Assembly: GCA_963556195.1 (NCBI GenBank)
Contig: OY744532.1
Span: 106,069,583 to 106,133,582 of the forward strand
Direction: 5' to 3'
Length of the DNA stretch: 64,000 bases
DNA from: Sepiola atlantica
Lineage: Eukaryota > Mollusca > Cephalopoda > Sepiida > Sepiolidae
The position numbers and the translations under genes were made by a program. Positions 36,114 to 49,300 of the stretch are shown piece by piece. The first letter of the stretch is position 1; every line of letters begins with the position of its first letter. The notes under the pieces are model-generated. The model did not search any database. It was not told where the DNA came from and saw only the letters and a list, made by a program, of their open reading frames with translations.

Positions 36114-36551
36114 ATATAATTTCTAAGACGTGTATGCGGTATTCATTTAAAGACTGTTATCTTTCCGTCATCTGTTGTACGTGTCGCAATCATCTGATGC
36201 TTTCTGAACGATCATCGAGCGAACCTCACGAGCGACGTTGGAATCATGGCCGACCTGTTTTATTTATAAACTCGCTTTTATTAAGACCATCTGATCGGAG
36301 AACAACAAATGCACACGTGGTTTGTGTAGAGATTCTCAGAGGAACACTTAACAGACTTTCAGCCAAACACGGAACTTTTACATTGGCAGATCATTGCCAA
36401 CAACAAAACGAACGCGCGTACACGAACACGTGCACCCGCGAGAAGCAGGTTTGAAATGTGCTTTTACTTGTGCTGGCAATAGAGACGCCGATGTGTTCAA
36501 TAGAGCTGAACTACAACAACACCTGCAAAAACTACTACTAATGTTACTGCA

Positions 36552-36582
<31 letters not shown>

Positions 36583-36717
36583 ATAATAATAATATTGGTT
36601 GCTACGATGCTGAAAACCGTTTCTATATTAGTACATATCTTTCAGTAAACAAAACTTGAAATGCTTTCTAACATGAAAACATTTAGTAACATCGTAGTTG
36701 ACCTTACATACGCACAT
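36114..36717. other. Unique sequence with a short (CTA)n run
   Basis: (CTA)n at about 36554-36580. The rest is unique; no domain recognised. Confidence 0.5.
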
Positions 36718-36720
36718 GCG

Positions 36721-36755
<35 letters not shown>

Positions 36756-36780
36756 CTCTCTCTCTCTTTCTCTCTTTCTA

Positions 36781-36838
<58 letters not shown>
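36718..36838. repeat. (CTAT)n, (CT)n and (TA)n microsatellite
   Basis: Three adjacent simple repeats over 120 bp. Confidence 0.97.
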
Positions 36839-37178
36839 TTTTTTTTCATTCTACTTCAGTCGAAGTTCTCAGATATCAAGGGGCCCCTTCATGTGTCTTA
36901 CACTTGATCTCTATATGAGATACACAGATATTCTGATATTCAATTTAAGTTCTCATTTACCCGTCAAATTTTAAGTTAGTAAAGAAGTTAAGAACATTAA
37001 AGAGAAAGTGATTAATATACTCACTCACTGCAAATTATCTACTGTACCCACCACTCATAACACTTTTATAGATGCTAACTAAATATCACCGACTGACCAC
37101 TTGCATAAGCCAACTTATCGCTGGAAAATTTACAAATACAAAAGGGGATTCAAGCATATAACAGTAAAAAAAACAAAC

Positions 37179-37181
<3 letters not shown>
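36839..37181. other. No feature seen
   Basis: AT-rich unique sequence. Confidence 0.45.

Positions 37182-37242
<61 letters not shown>
37182..37242. repeat. (TA)n microsatellite
   Basis: About 30 TA units. Confidence 0.98.
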
Positions 37243-37245
<3 letters not shown>

Positions 37246-37529
37246 GAAAAAGAAGAACAATGTTTCGGACAAAATGTAAAAATAAAAATGCAATAAAGGA
37301 TAAGCAATTCAACAACTAACAAAAATAAACTCAAAAACTAATGTTGTATAGTTCTACCGAAATATTTCAGTCGTTTAAAATACGACCATTATCAATCGGT
37401 TGGTGAACTTTAATTAAAAACGGAAAAGTTTTCAAATTTATTCCAAGAATGCGATTGGAAGAAATAGTCACATGCAGAAAACAAAAGAAAGGGAGAAGGA
37501 AAGCGAGAAATGTTAAAAAAGAGAAAGAA

Positions 37530-37750
37530 GACGGGGAAGAAGAAGAAGAAGAAGAAGAAAGAGAGAAAAATCAGCCAATGTCTTTAGAACGCCAATTGAA
37601 GAAAAAGAAAAAGAAGAAGAAGAAGAAAAAGAAAAAGAAAGAGAAAAATCAACAGTTGACTGCCGAACGCTAATTAAAGAAGAAGAAGAAGAAGAAGAAG
37701 AAGAAGAAGAAGAAGAAAGAGAGAAAAATCAACGATTGAATGCCGCCTGC
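37530..37750. repeat. (GAA)n minisatellite with a 70-bp period
   Basis: Three repeats of (GAA)n followed by GAGAGAAAAATCA and a short GAACGC-type segment. Lys/Glu-rich open frame is an artefact. Confidence 0.9.
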
Positions 37751-37979
37751 TGATGTAAAACGTCAAATGTATGACAGAATTAGTAGTAATTTGAAACTAC
37801 TGACGGAGGAATTAAAACAAGGGAGGAGGAGGAAGCAGAGGAGAAGGAGGAAGAAGAAGAACAAGAGTTAAAAGTTAACCGTTGTCATATTGATTTAAAT
37901 TCATTTCATATAGAATCGATCTAGCAGAAGGAGTAGCAATGTTATAAAAACCTGGTCGCTGAACAATCGTGTTCTTATG

Positions 37980-39076
37980 ACATGAACTTTGCCACGATGT
38001 CGGTAGAATTCAGTTTTGACGACATTATGTACAGACAGATTGATGGTGTCTCTATGGACTCTCCCTTAGGGCCAGCATTGCCCAATATTTTTGTTGGTTT
38101 CCATGAAGAAGGTCTCCTATCTGGTCCAAATAGACCAGATATTTACTTTCGTTATGTTGACGACACCTTTTGTCTGTTCAACAATGAAACGGAAGCGGAC
38201 GTTTTTTTACGTCCCTTAACAATATTCATCCAGCTCTTAAATTCACAATTGATAAGGAAGCAAATTGCTCACCCCCATTTCTTGATGTATTGGTTAATAA
38301 AACTTCCTCTGGTTTCTTGACGTCAGTATATCGGAAACCTACCTTTACTGGTCTTTACACTCGTTGGGACTCATTTTGTCCCACAAAACAAAAGTTCAAT
38401 CTTATTAAGACCCTTACCCATAGGGCCTTAAAGATTTGTTCGAAGACCAAGCTGGATGAAAGAAATTAAATTCACTACTAAGACCCTCTGCAACAAAGTC
38501 TATCCTTTAGACATTGTACAATCTACCATTAAAACCAAAATTTCAAATGTTTACAAAAGCAAATCAGCTTCTGTAGACAGATTCCCTATTCACCTTCGCC
38601 TACCTTGGCCTGGTAACATTAGTGATAGATTCGCCAAACAAATCTCTTTGTCGGTACACCAATGTTATTTTGCTGCGAATACACGAGTTGTTTTTTTTCC
38701 TCCCGACCGATCTTGACTTCTATTCGAAAAGATGTCCTTTCCCCACATCATAATAATTCTATTATTTATTTATTTAAATGTAGTTGCAGTATGCATTACG
38801 TTGGGATGACGTCACAAAGATTAGACATCCGGGTCAAACAACACGTGTCCACAAAAATTCGCAATGCATAATACTTATGGTTCGTCGATAGCCGAACATC
38901 TTATAAATAACCGCACCTGTGCCTCTAATTTCAGTGTCGACTTATTCTCCATTCTTAGTAAGTCGCACTCTCCCTATCATCTCAAGATTCTAGAAACAAT
39001 CTATATTAAGTCATTGAGACCTTCTCTTTGCAAGCAAAGAGAAAATCTCCTCGGGCTTAATGTTGTTTCTATTTGA
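37980..39076 (+). pseudogene. Penelope-like element, decayed, second subfamily
   Basis: Reverse transcriptase from just before motif [21 protein letters not shown] (Gly to Asp in MGSPLGP), IYFRYVDDTFCLF, then in shifted frames [55 protein letters not shown], and a GIY-YIG domain IIYLFKCSCSMHYVGMTSQR, DIRVKQH, SIAEHLINNRTC, ETIYIKSLRPSLC. At least four frame breaks. The 5' half is missing. The domain order equals the PLE at 20-21.4 kb but residues differ widely. Confidence 0.88.
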
Positions 39077-39172
39077 TTGAACTTCTTTTTTTTTTTCGTT
39101 TTTTTCCACCCCTTTCCCTCGCTATAATTATCATAGCATCTTTATTATATTTTTACACGATACCTCGATATT

Positions 39173-39208
39173 TAGCTCTGTTGAGCGAGGTACGAAACCG
39201 GTCAGCTG
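39173..39208 (+). ncRNA. Hammerhead-type ribozyme fold in the PLE tail, one core change
   Basis: Stem I TAGCT (39173-39177) with AGCTG (39204-39208). Core CTGTTGA at 39178-39184 (consensus CUGANGA, so A6 is U). Weak stem II GCGAGGTAC. GAAA at 39194-39197. Palindrome ACCGGT (39197-39202) as a minimal stem III, then C17. It lies about 100 bp past the PLE coding end and before (TA)n, where PLE hammerheads are known to lie. The core change and weak stem II suggest it is inactive. Confidence 0.55.
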
Positions 39209-39267
39209 CCCTTTCATCTTTTTAATTCGTAATTCATCATGATTAATAAATATTAATAAATATGATT

Positions 39268-39288
39268 AATATATATATATATATATAT
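39268..39288. repeat. (TA)n microsatellite
   Basis: About 10 TA units. Confidence 0.9.
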
Positions 39289-39902
39289 AATCTTCCTGTG
39301 TGAGATACGAACCATAAAAAATGGCACAAAACTGAACTTATCTATACGGCAACCGGAGAAACGAAAATATTTTGTCTTTTTAACATACTTATATTATTAA
39401 TGATTCTATGTAGAGATTTCTGGGCACAGGCCTTAAATAGTTTGAATGTCTAAAATAAATAAAAACAATAAAGAAAATGATCAATGATAATATCATAAAG
39501 CAGATGTCAAATACGTACGATGATTTCACAAAAAGAATAACGAATCTCGACTTAGTTTTATATACTTATATATACATTTTTCTTACTGGTAGAAGAAAGC
39601 GTCAGATTATCATGAACAAGTTGTGCAGTCGACTAGAGACGAAATGCCGAAAATGGCGCGAGATTTCTATATTATTTTTACGTACTTTTACTTTTGAATA
39701 ATGAGCTTTAATAAAGGTTCAAGAACTTCTGACGTTGATAAGTAACTCAAATCGTTTGTGCTAATTCCACAGTAAGAGTTAATTTAGCTATTAGATCAAT
39801 TGTTTGACTGTGATGACGCGACACACATACACACAACTTTATATATATCCCCCTGAACCTAATCGACTAGTCACAAACTTTACTCAGAAACATTATTCGA
39901 AA
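39289..39902. other. No feature seen
   Basis: Unique AT-rich sequence. A 74-residue plus frame (39477-39701) has no recognisable domain. Confidence 0.45.
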
Positions 39903-42185
39903 GTGATTCATAGTTATAGTAGTTAAGAAAGGGATTCATAGTTATAATAGCTAAGAAAGGGATTCATAGTTATAGTAGTTAAGAAAAGGATTCATAGTTA
40001 TAAGTGTTAAGAAAGGGATTCATAGTTATAGTAGTTTAGAAATGGGTTCATAGTTATAATAGTAAAGAAAGGAATTCATAGTTATAATAGTTAAGAAAGA
40101 GATTCATAGTTATAGTAGTTAAAAAAAAGATTCATAGTTATAGTAGTTAAGAAATGGATTCATAGTTATTGTAGTTATGAGAAAGGTTAATAGTTATAGT
40201 AGTTAAAGAAAAAGATTCATAGTTATAGTAGTTAAAAAAAGATTCATAGTTATAGTAGTTAAGAAAAGGATTCATAGTTATAGTAGTTAAGAAAAACATT
40301 CATAGTTATTGTAGTTAAGAAATGGATTCATAGTTATAGTAGTTAAGAAAAAGATTAATAGTTATAGTAGTTAAAAAGGGATGCATAGTTATAGTAGTTA
40401 AGAAAACAGTTTAATACATATAGTAGTTTAGAAAAGGAGTCATAGTTATAGTAGTTAAAAAGGGATTCATAGTTATAGTAGTTAAGAAAACAGTTTAATA
40501 CATATAGTAGTAAAGAAAGTTTTAATAGCTAAGAAAAGGAGTTCATAGTTATAGTCGTTAACAAAAGAGATTTATAGTTATAGTAGTAAAGAATATATTT
40601 CATAGTGATAGTAGTTAAGAATGAAATTTACAGTTTTGGTAGTTTATAAAAAGATTCATTGTTTGTATACTTACAATAATAATTCATAGTTAGTTTAGTT
40701 AAGAATAGGATAAATAGTTATTGAAGTAAAAAAGGGATTCATAGTTATATTAGCTAAGAAAAGGTTTGATAGTTATACTAAAAACATTTTCATAGTTTTA
40801 GTAGTTAAGAAAAGAATGTATAGTTATAGCTGTTTAGAAATGGATTCGTAGTTATAGTACTTAATAAATGGGTTCATTGTTTTAATAGTTAAGAAAAGGG
40901 TTCATAGTTATAATAGTTAAGTAAAAATTCATAATTATAGTAGTTAAGAATATTATTTATAGTAATAGTAGTTAAGACAGTCATTCATAATTATAGTAGT
41001 TAAGAAAGATATTCATACTCATAGTAGATAAGAAAGGAATTTATAGTTATACTAAAGAAAGGGATTCATAGTTATAGTAGTTAACAAAGGGATTCATAAT
41101 TATAATAGTTAAGACAGGAATTCATAGTTATACTTAAGAAAAAGTTTCATAGTTATAATAGGTAAGAAAAAAAATTATAATTATAGTAGTTAAGAATATT
41201 ATTCATAGTTTTAGAAGTTAAGAAAGGAGTTAATAATTATAGTAGTTAAAAAAGATATTCATAGTTATACTAGATAAGAAAGGGATTTATAGTTATGCTA
41301 AAGGAAATGATTCATAATAATACTAAAAATAGGCATTCATCATTATAGTAGTTAAGAAAGAAATTGATAGTTATAGTAGTTAAGAAAGGGATTCCTAGTT
41401 ATAGTAGTTAAGAACAGGAATCCATAGTTATAACAGTTAAAAAATGGATTTATAGTTATAGTAGTTAAGAAAGGGATTCATAGTAATAGTAGTTATAAAA
41501 GGGATTCATGGTTATAGTAGTTAAGAATTGGATTAATAGTTATTGTAGTTAAGAAAGTGATTAATAGTTATACTAAAGAAACGGATTCATAGTTATAGTA
41601 GTAAAAAAAATTATAGTTATAGTAGTGAAGAATAGGATTAATAATTATAGTAGTTAAGAAAGGGATTGATAGTTATAGTAGTTAAAAAATAATTTATAGT
41701 AGAAAATTAAAAAATGTATTCATTGTTATAGAAGTTAAGAAAGGGATTCAAAGTAATACTAAAAAAATGAATTCATAGTCATATTAGTTAAGAAATGGAT
41801 TCATAGTCATATTAGTTAAGAAATGAATTCATAGTCATATTAGTTAAGAAATGAATTCATAGTCATATTAGTTAAGAAATGAATTCATAGTCATATTAGT
41901 TAAGAAATGGATTCATAGTGATAGTAAATAAAAGGATTCATAGTTATAGTAGTTAAACAGAGGATTGGCAGTTATAATAGTACAGAAAGGGATTCATAGT
42001 TATAGTAGTTAAGAAAAGAATTTATAGTTATAGTTTAGAAAAGGATTCATAGTTAAAGTAGTTAAGAAAAGGATTCATAGTTATAATCGTTAAGAAAGGA
42101 ATTCATGATTATAGTTGTTTAGAAAGGAATTCATAGTTATAGTAGTTCAGAAGGGGATTCAGAGTTATTGTAGTTAAGAAAGTAA
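39903..42185 (+). repeat. 28-bp minisatellite, about 80 copies
   Basis: The core TTCATAGTTATAGTAGTTAA plus AGAAAGGG repeats for about 2.28 kb with more divergence and more indels than the 20-bp array. A homogenised patch at 41770-41915 repeats ATTAGTTAAGAAATGAATTC about five times. It shares TAGTTAAGAAA followed by GGGAT with the 20-bp array at 3.2-6.9 kb. Not coding. Confidence 0.97.
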
Positions 42186-42540
42186 TAAAGCTAATAAAAC
42201 CAGTTCAAATGGAGGAAGTAGTCATAGTTTTGTCAATTATAATCGTTTTGTCTCAGAAAATCGGTTAAGTATATAAACGCATGCAACGCTAAACAAACGC
42301 GAATATGATGATTTCCTGAAGCTGCGTATGTTTCGTTGACGACAGCTCCTTAGTTCAACCGGTGCGTTTTGTCATAGGCTGCAGAAAGTAAGTTGGCAAA
42401 GAAGACGCGTCGCTTTAACTCAAGCTTGAAAGTGTGCCAGAAACGTTGATTGGTTGAGCTGTGTGTTAAAGGAATGTTGTGTCATTTGACATAGAGATGT
42501 AACTAGCAATTGGTATTAGGCATCGGGATTTTACGACATT
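42186..42540. other. No feature seen
   Basis: Unique sequence between the minisatellite and a LINE copy. Confidence 0.45.
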
Positions 42541-43795
42541 AATGCAAACAGATCTCAAGAAGGAACGCTCATAAGCAACTACAGACCGATAACCTGCCTA
42601 CAAATTACGTGGAAAATGTTCAGGACGCTACTGCTCGAACAGCTCTATCTCTTTTTATGGAGGGCAACGCCTAACGTAGATACAAAAATACAGAGAGCCT
42701 CTTTCAAGGGAGATTCTCTATCACTAATGTCTTTTATCATAGTCGTGATGCCACTCAACAACGTACTGGAATACCGGACACAGATTTAGAGCACAAAAGA
42801 ATAAACAAACCACTTCATGTATATGGATGACCTGAAACTATTTTGCCAAAAAAACACAAAAGAGCCAGAAAACGTTATAAATATATCCATAATCTTCATT
42901 CGGGACATTTGAATAACATTAGGCATGGAAAAGTGTGCAACGAAGGAAAAAGTCGAAAGAGCAGACGGCATTGAAACAGCCTCACCGAGAGGCCAACAGT
43001 ATACCTTATAAATATCTGGCCGTTCTGAAACCGGTGTTATTTTTAGAAATTTAACGACATACAATCCTATAGAAGAACGAAACTCGGACGTGATAAAAAC
43101 CGAAGAAAATAATGAATAATCATGCGAAATAGTAGGTTTGGCTGTTACAACCGGTCGGAGAGCGAAGATCAAGAGACAAAAAAAAACAAAAAAAAAATAA
43201 CAGGCAAATACATGGAACTTACCACAGAACTGAAAGGAATGTTGAACATGAAGAAGACCACTGTAATACTAATAATCTTAGGAGCACTCGTCACAATCCT
43301 AAGAAACTCGAAAATAGACAAGGAGAAATTAGAATCAAATGCCAGATTGACACTATACAAATTATAGAACTGATTAAAACGGCTGAAATATTAAGAAAAA
43401 TCATCGAGTTCGGAAACCAACTCGTATAATCAGATAAAACCGAACAATCACAGATAAATTGAAGTAGAATAACAATTAAATCTCATAATTTGACCCTTTC
43501 ACCCCCCCCCCAAAAAAAAAACGAGGTGCCATCAGCATCGATTGGTGATACAGGAATGGTCAGGAAGGTCAGGGAAAATGGAAAGACCGAGGAGGGAGAG
43601 CACCATCCAAACGCTCACTGTAAGAACACGGAGAGTACTGGGACTTAAGGAGGTTTAACGTCACTAAAGCTGTTGCAAGAATGCAATTGTTACCAAAAAA
43701 ATGGAGAGAATGCTGGAAATCTTCTAGGAATACCATCCATTTTTTCAGTAAGCTATCACTTATAATAAATCATGCGTAAACTCCTAGTGACTTTA
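42541..43795 (+). pseudogene. Restriction-endonuclease LINE, third copy, with internal deletions
   Basis: Fragments in order: SNYRPITCLQITWKMF, IQRASFKGDSLSLMSFI, VVMPLNNVLE, HFMYMDDLKLF, LGMEKCA, then (43122-43367) KYMELTTELKGMLNMKK and LIILGALVTILRN. The part between MDD and the endonuclease end is largely deleted. The 3' end AAACTCCTAGTGACTTT runs into (AAT)n. Confidence 0.85.
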
Positions 43796-44185
43796 ATAAT
43801 AATAATAATAATAATGCTAATAATAATAATAATAATAATAATGATAATAATAATAATAATAAAAATAATAATGAAAATAATAAAAAACATAATAATAATA
43901 ATAAAAATAATAATAAAAATAAAAATAATAATAATAATAATAAAAATAATAATAATAAAAATAATAATAAAAATTAAAAAAAAAATAATAATAATAATAA
44001 TAAAAATAGTAATAAAAATAAAAATAATAAAAATAATGATGAAAATAATAAAATAAAAAAATAATAATAATAATAAAAATAATAATAAAAATAAAAATAA
44101 TAATAATAATAAAAATGATAAAAATAATAAAAACATAATAATAATAATACAAATAATAATAATAACAATGATGATGATGAAAAGA
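43796..44185. repeat. (AAT)n/(AAA) compound microsatellite at the LINE 3' end
   Basis: About 390 bp of AAT triplets with AAAAAT interruptions. Poly-Ile and poly-Tyr frames are artefacts. Confidence 0.97.
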
Positions 44186-44586
44186 ATAGGCAGAGTGCAC
44201 ATTACTAAGGCAACAGTTTTTTACGACGTCAATACCCGACTTCGCACCTCACGTAAGTCTAAAGATTTTTAACTGGATACGTTTTTAATACATTTAAAGA
44301 AATTAACATAGCATACGAATTAAAAAAAAAAAACGTTACATAAATATTTTTTATTCAAAAACTGACCTTTTTATATATATAATACCGAAAATTAGACATA
44401 AAGAGTATTCGAATGTTTATTGCCAATAAAAAGAATACGTAAATACATTCATCGTAGTTACTTGCTCTCTCATGCGTATTTTTTTTTCACGAAATTTCAA
44501 ATATTTTTCTTTGTACCAGAATCTAGATAAAGATGGAACTGGACATACCCAGGTACCGTATCAACACCGCTTAAGGAGCAGATAAA
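44186..44586. other. No feature seen
   Basis: Unique AT-rich sequence. Confidence 0.45.
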
Positions 44587-44660
<74 letters not shown>

Positions 44661-44700
44661 CACTACTACTACTACTACTACTAATAATAATAATAATAAC
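44587..44700. repeat. (CTA)n then (AAT)n microsatellite
   Basis: About 31 CTA/ACT triplets followed by AAT triplets. Confidence 0.97.
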
Positions 44701-44729
44701 AGTAATAGTAGTAGAAGAAGGAGAAGAAA

Positions 44730-45327
44730 AATCAAATGAAGAATTGATACGATACGTGTACATATTGAGAAAGACCCTTGAGTGCGGATGCCAACGCATA
44801 TAGCCATGTGCCCCCGACTAACCACATAATCGGATAATGCTGCGTAAACACAACTAAAACTATAAGAAGAACATTACACGGATCACGGAAAGCGTACGGA
44901 AACTGCCAGGATACACACGTTAAAAATATCCCTAAATCTACCCCCCCCCCCTCTCTCAACTCCATCCAGTCACAGAAAAAACATAACGGTTTCACCACTA
45001 TCGGTTGGTACCACACAAATAGCCGCCAAGAGTCGAGGTGAATGGAAAAACTCAAGAGGAAAAGCACCGTCCAGCTATCGAGTGGAAGGGCACGGAGAGT
45101 ATTTGAATACTGGAGAGGCATATTGTAACTCAATTTCCAGAGAAAAAAACAATTATAAACAGATGTTGAAGGAACACTAAGTGATTTGCAAAAAAGGGTG
45201 AAAGAAGCGGAAAGTGCTGGAAATCTGGGGACACTTATTGTCACTCAGACTCCAGGGGAACACAACCTGGTTTTCCAGGGAGCGATCACTGGTAATGACT
45301 CGTGGGATAACTTCTAGTGAGTAAAAA
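44730..45327 (+). pseudogene. 3' end of the restriction-endonuclease LINE, fourth copy
   Basis: Begins with LRKTLECGCQRI, the C-terminus of the ORF, then the untranslated region. The last 100 bp (GTCACTCAGACTCCAGGGGA to AACTTCTAGTGAGTAA) match the 3' ends at 13.0 and 34.4 kb. Confidence 0.75.
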
Positions 45328-45379
45328 ATGATGACGATGATGATGATGATGATGATGACGACGACGACGACGACGATGG

Positions 45380-45436
<57 letters not shown>

Positions 45437-45463
45437 CGACGACGACGACGACGATGGTGGTGG

Positions 45464-45515
<52 letters not shown>
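45326..45515. repeat. (GAT)n/(GAC)n microsatellite at the LINE 3' end
   Basis: GAT triplets with two blocks of GAC and GGT. Begins within a few bases of the LINE terminus. Confidence 0.97.
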
Positions 45516-45920
45516 CGAGAAGAAGAAGAAGAAAAAACAACAACAAAAACTGCGTCTACCCCCTACACACAAAAACAACAACAACAAAAAAATGGCCACC
45601 AAGTATCGCACGTCAGCATGGAAAGCTGATTTTGTTTACGCAACGGTCACATTGTTATTTATATCCGCATGTTTGTGTGTTCGTGCGTGGGAGGGTACAG
45701 CGTGCACGCGCGTGCAGCGCAGTCGACCCCGTGAACAGGTGGAGTAGTGCGCTAGCGTGCGTCATGTGGACCGACTGTCATACTTTCTCCCTCGGTGACC
45801 CTTCGCCACCCCCGCACACGCCACCCCGCACTTCTCTCTCGTTCCTTGCACAGAAGCGCACAGCTGTAAGTGGGAAATACCCGAGACCTTTTCTCTATTC
45901 ATTGAATCAGACTCGTGACA
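45516..45920. other. No gene seen; CpG-richer segment
   Basis: 45690-45880 is richer in CpG (GCACGCGCGTGCAGCGC) than the surroundings. Nothing else is recognised. Confidence 0.4.
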
Positions 45921-45986
45921 CAAGAGAGAGAGAGAGAGAGAAAGAGAGACAGACAGACAGACAGACAGAGATAGAGACATACAGAG

Positions 45987-46043
<57 letters not shown>

Positions 46044-46044
46044 C

Positions 46045-46103
<59 letters not shown>

Positions 46104-46262
46104 GACAGAGAGATAGAGAGACAGACAGACAGACAGAGAAGGAGAGAGCGAGAGAGAGACAGACAGACAGAGAGTAACAGACAGACAGACAGACATACAT
46201 ACAGACAGACAGAGAGTAACAGACATACATACAGACAGACAGAGAGTAACAGACAGACAGAT
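45921..46262. repeat. (GA)n and (GACA)n compound microsatellite
   Basis: About 340 bp of GAGA and GACA blocks with ATAC interruptions. Frames through it are Ser/Leu or Arg/Glu artefacts. Confidence 0.97.
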
Positions 46263-46339
46263 CTTGAAAACCATTGAATCTCAGTGATCGTCATTGTAAA
46301 ACAAATATTAATGGTTCTTTACCGTCATGAAAAACGCGT

Positions 46340-49300
46340 CATTATTTTTTTAGAATAAATATTTCATGGCCTCTCGAGTAAATGTGGTATTATGGTGAAT
46401 TTTTGCCTCTCGCGGTAATCCGAAAGAATAAAAAACTGCAGGTGGGTAACCACAAAGCTCATACTGGAAATGTTCTTGCTGCTGCTGAGGTGAGGGTTCA
46501 TTGGTAGATAGCACACCCAGTTTCTGCTTCATCTTTGCTGAGCGAAACTTTTGACCCAAGTGTAATTACCTGATCCTTTCTTTTAAAAGTGTACTCGTTG
46601 ACATTTTCCCCAACCATTGAAGCTATGATTGCCTCTCCTATGGAGTTTTCTCTGTCCACATTCACCTTTTTGTCTCCAGTTACTTCACTTGAAATGCTGT
46701 GAATGGACGGATCTTCAGGGAAAGGCTCATATGTCTGGAGAAACGCAAGGAGCGTTCATGTATCCCTCACATCTCGCTCTTTTCCTGGTGCTGGTCACTA
46801 GTGCCATAACTAATGTCTGCTAGTTATTGCATTGTAAACTTGATTTCAGCGTAAGCTGGCATTGATAGCGTCCAAACCAATCGTTGAATTTCGTCCATTC
46901 CTCCGCCATGAGTAAGACCTCCAGACATCTTCATGCTTCTCATTAGCACCTGCTCAATAACCAGATCCGTCGACAAGCCAGCCCAGTAGCGATCACTCCG
47001 TCTAATCACATGGAATCCTTCAGAAATTTCTGGAACACTTCATGATGGCTTTTCGGCAGCCCATCCATTTGCTGCAAGTACAAGTAGGCCAACTTTGCAT
47101 ATAAGATGTGTCCTGCTGCAGCGAATATTGGCAGCATTTTCCCTACAGCGTCAAGGTGCAATTCCCAGTTCCCAGTGCGCTCAGCCTTGATAAACAATTG
47201 CAGGATCTTCACCATATCAAGGCATTGAATCCATAATTTTGCTGTTCGCTGGTCAACCATCGCATCCTTCACATGGTTGAGTTTCTGGGTAATCCTGGTC
47301 ATAAACTCTGATGACAGAACATTATTTGATGTTTCAGTCCCATCAAGGAGACCTTTCAATAGCCCCTAAGCTTCCTCCAGATCTTTATTTTGAGGAAATG
47401 ATTCTTCTGCATCAGTGTTGGGTTGATCATGTGAAGCTGGCAAATCTTAGGCTTTCGCTAACAAAATAGCATTCAGAGCAGCATCAACTAAGAAGTGAGC
47501 ACGAATGGCTCCTGCAATTGTTTTGCCATTTAGCATGTGCTTGACTGTGTTTTCAGCATACACAAATTCAAAAAGTTCTTGCAATCCAGAACCTGTCATC
47601 AAATGTGTATGGAGCCCACCAAGTCGCAAGACAAATGATTTCAGGGGACTGGAACTAGGCTGTGACTCGACTATCATCATTGCTTTGCACCAAAGTGGTT
47701 GATCGAATGTTAGAATTGGTGTAATGCTGTTTTGCCTGGCTAAATCACTAATGTAACATAACGTTGAGTACACAAAGTTACCAGGCTCCATGTCGATCAA
47801 TCGCAAAAAAACTGTGACTGATTTCCTAGGATATGTTCCTTTGTGCACTAACTGCATAAGGTCTGACCATGCGGGTCTGGACGGATGTGAAATTAGTGAA
47901 ACCTCCCAAAGGATGTCAACATTAGTAGTGGAATCGACAACTTTCTTGGGCTGGAGCTCTTTAAATGTCACTGGTGGTTTGTTGGTGTGCTGTGAATCTA
48001 GGTACTTGATGTTGATCCTTCCAACCCTTATTATATCTTCTAAAAGGACCTGAATCCTTGGAACTGTTTTTTCTTTAACTTTCCCGGGAGTAACAGATGC
48101 TATGATGCCCGTACTGTGGAATGTGTTGAATCCATCAATACTCCTTACATTATGGTTCACATTATCAGCTACGAACTGCATTAATTCAGTTTCAACAGGG
48201 GAGAGAGTTTCAGCGCCATGAATAATAGAAGCACTTCTTTCGAATTTCTGGACTTCCGAGTAAGATGAAGAAAAGCCATGCTCATTAAGAGTGTCGATTA
48301 AGAACCTCGATCCAAATTGGGCATGCATTTCCACTGCTAAACCAAACTGCAAAGGTGCAAGGAGAACTCTGGGTCTAGCAGCCTGCATTATCGATTGACC
48401 AACTGATGCAAGTTTCAAATCATTGTCTTTGCCTGCAAATATTTTCATGAGAAAAATCAACAATATGTTCCATATTCAAGAATCGCATCCCGTTCAAGAT
48501 CATTCTTAGACAGGTAATATTCTGAAATTGTCTGGATACCTTTAATGTCATTCTTGATAAGTTTGGCTGCCGTCTCTATTATTCTAATGGCCTCTGATTC
48601 TGAATTGTCTGTTGAGCGGCTCTGTGCATAGAATTCATGGAGAAAACATTTTGCTGTACTTAAAAATGTGACAACATTATGTTTCCCATTAATTTCAGTC
48701 ACAATGATTTTGTCTTTGAAATGTTCTAACAATCGAGATTTCATGTATGAGAGACTGTATGGTTCAAAGACAGTGTCCTTGAGAATTTCCTCCATTTTTT
48801 TAACAAGATCAACAATTGTGAGTTGCTCCTCGTCATTTTGCTGCAAATATTTAGCAACGTCCAGAAATTCCTGCTTTCTCTCTAAATCATTTGGTTTACC
48901 AATGTTTTGTTTCTTAGAAGAATCAGCAGAAGAGAATGCCTTAGGAATGTTTTTATTGGAATCAAAGTTTGCAAAACATGTTCTGTGATAACGTGGTTCT
49001 TCTGAAACAAGGTCAGCTACATAACCTATTCTACCTTTAACAGTAGATGCCCAGCAATCATTTTTTCGGACTTTTTTTTACAAACTTTTAACACTCTGTC
49101 CTTAAATTCAATAGTTACTACATGGGGAAACATCAACACCTCTTTTCTTACTATCAGATTTTGCTCCAGAACCACAAAAAAGACAATGTTCTTTAAAGTT
49201 AAACACCCACAAAAAGCGGCTTGCATAGGATAGCATTTCATCATGGGTGAACCTGTTTTTACGGTCAATTTCTATGTATTTGGGGTTGATCCAACGCTGT

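Noticed and set aside
35077..36454. Long open frames of 444, 336, 304 and 283 residues in the ACT array
   Set aside because: They are translations of a trinucleotide repeat in several frames and on both strands, with no unique domain.
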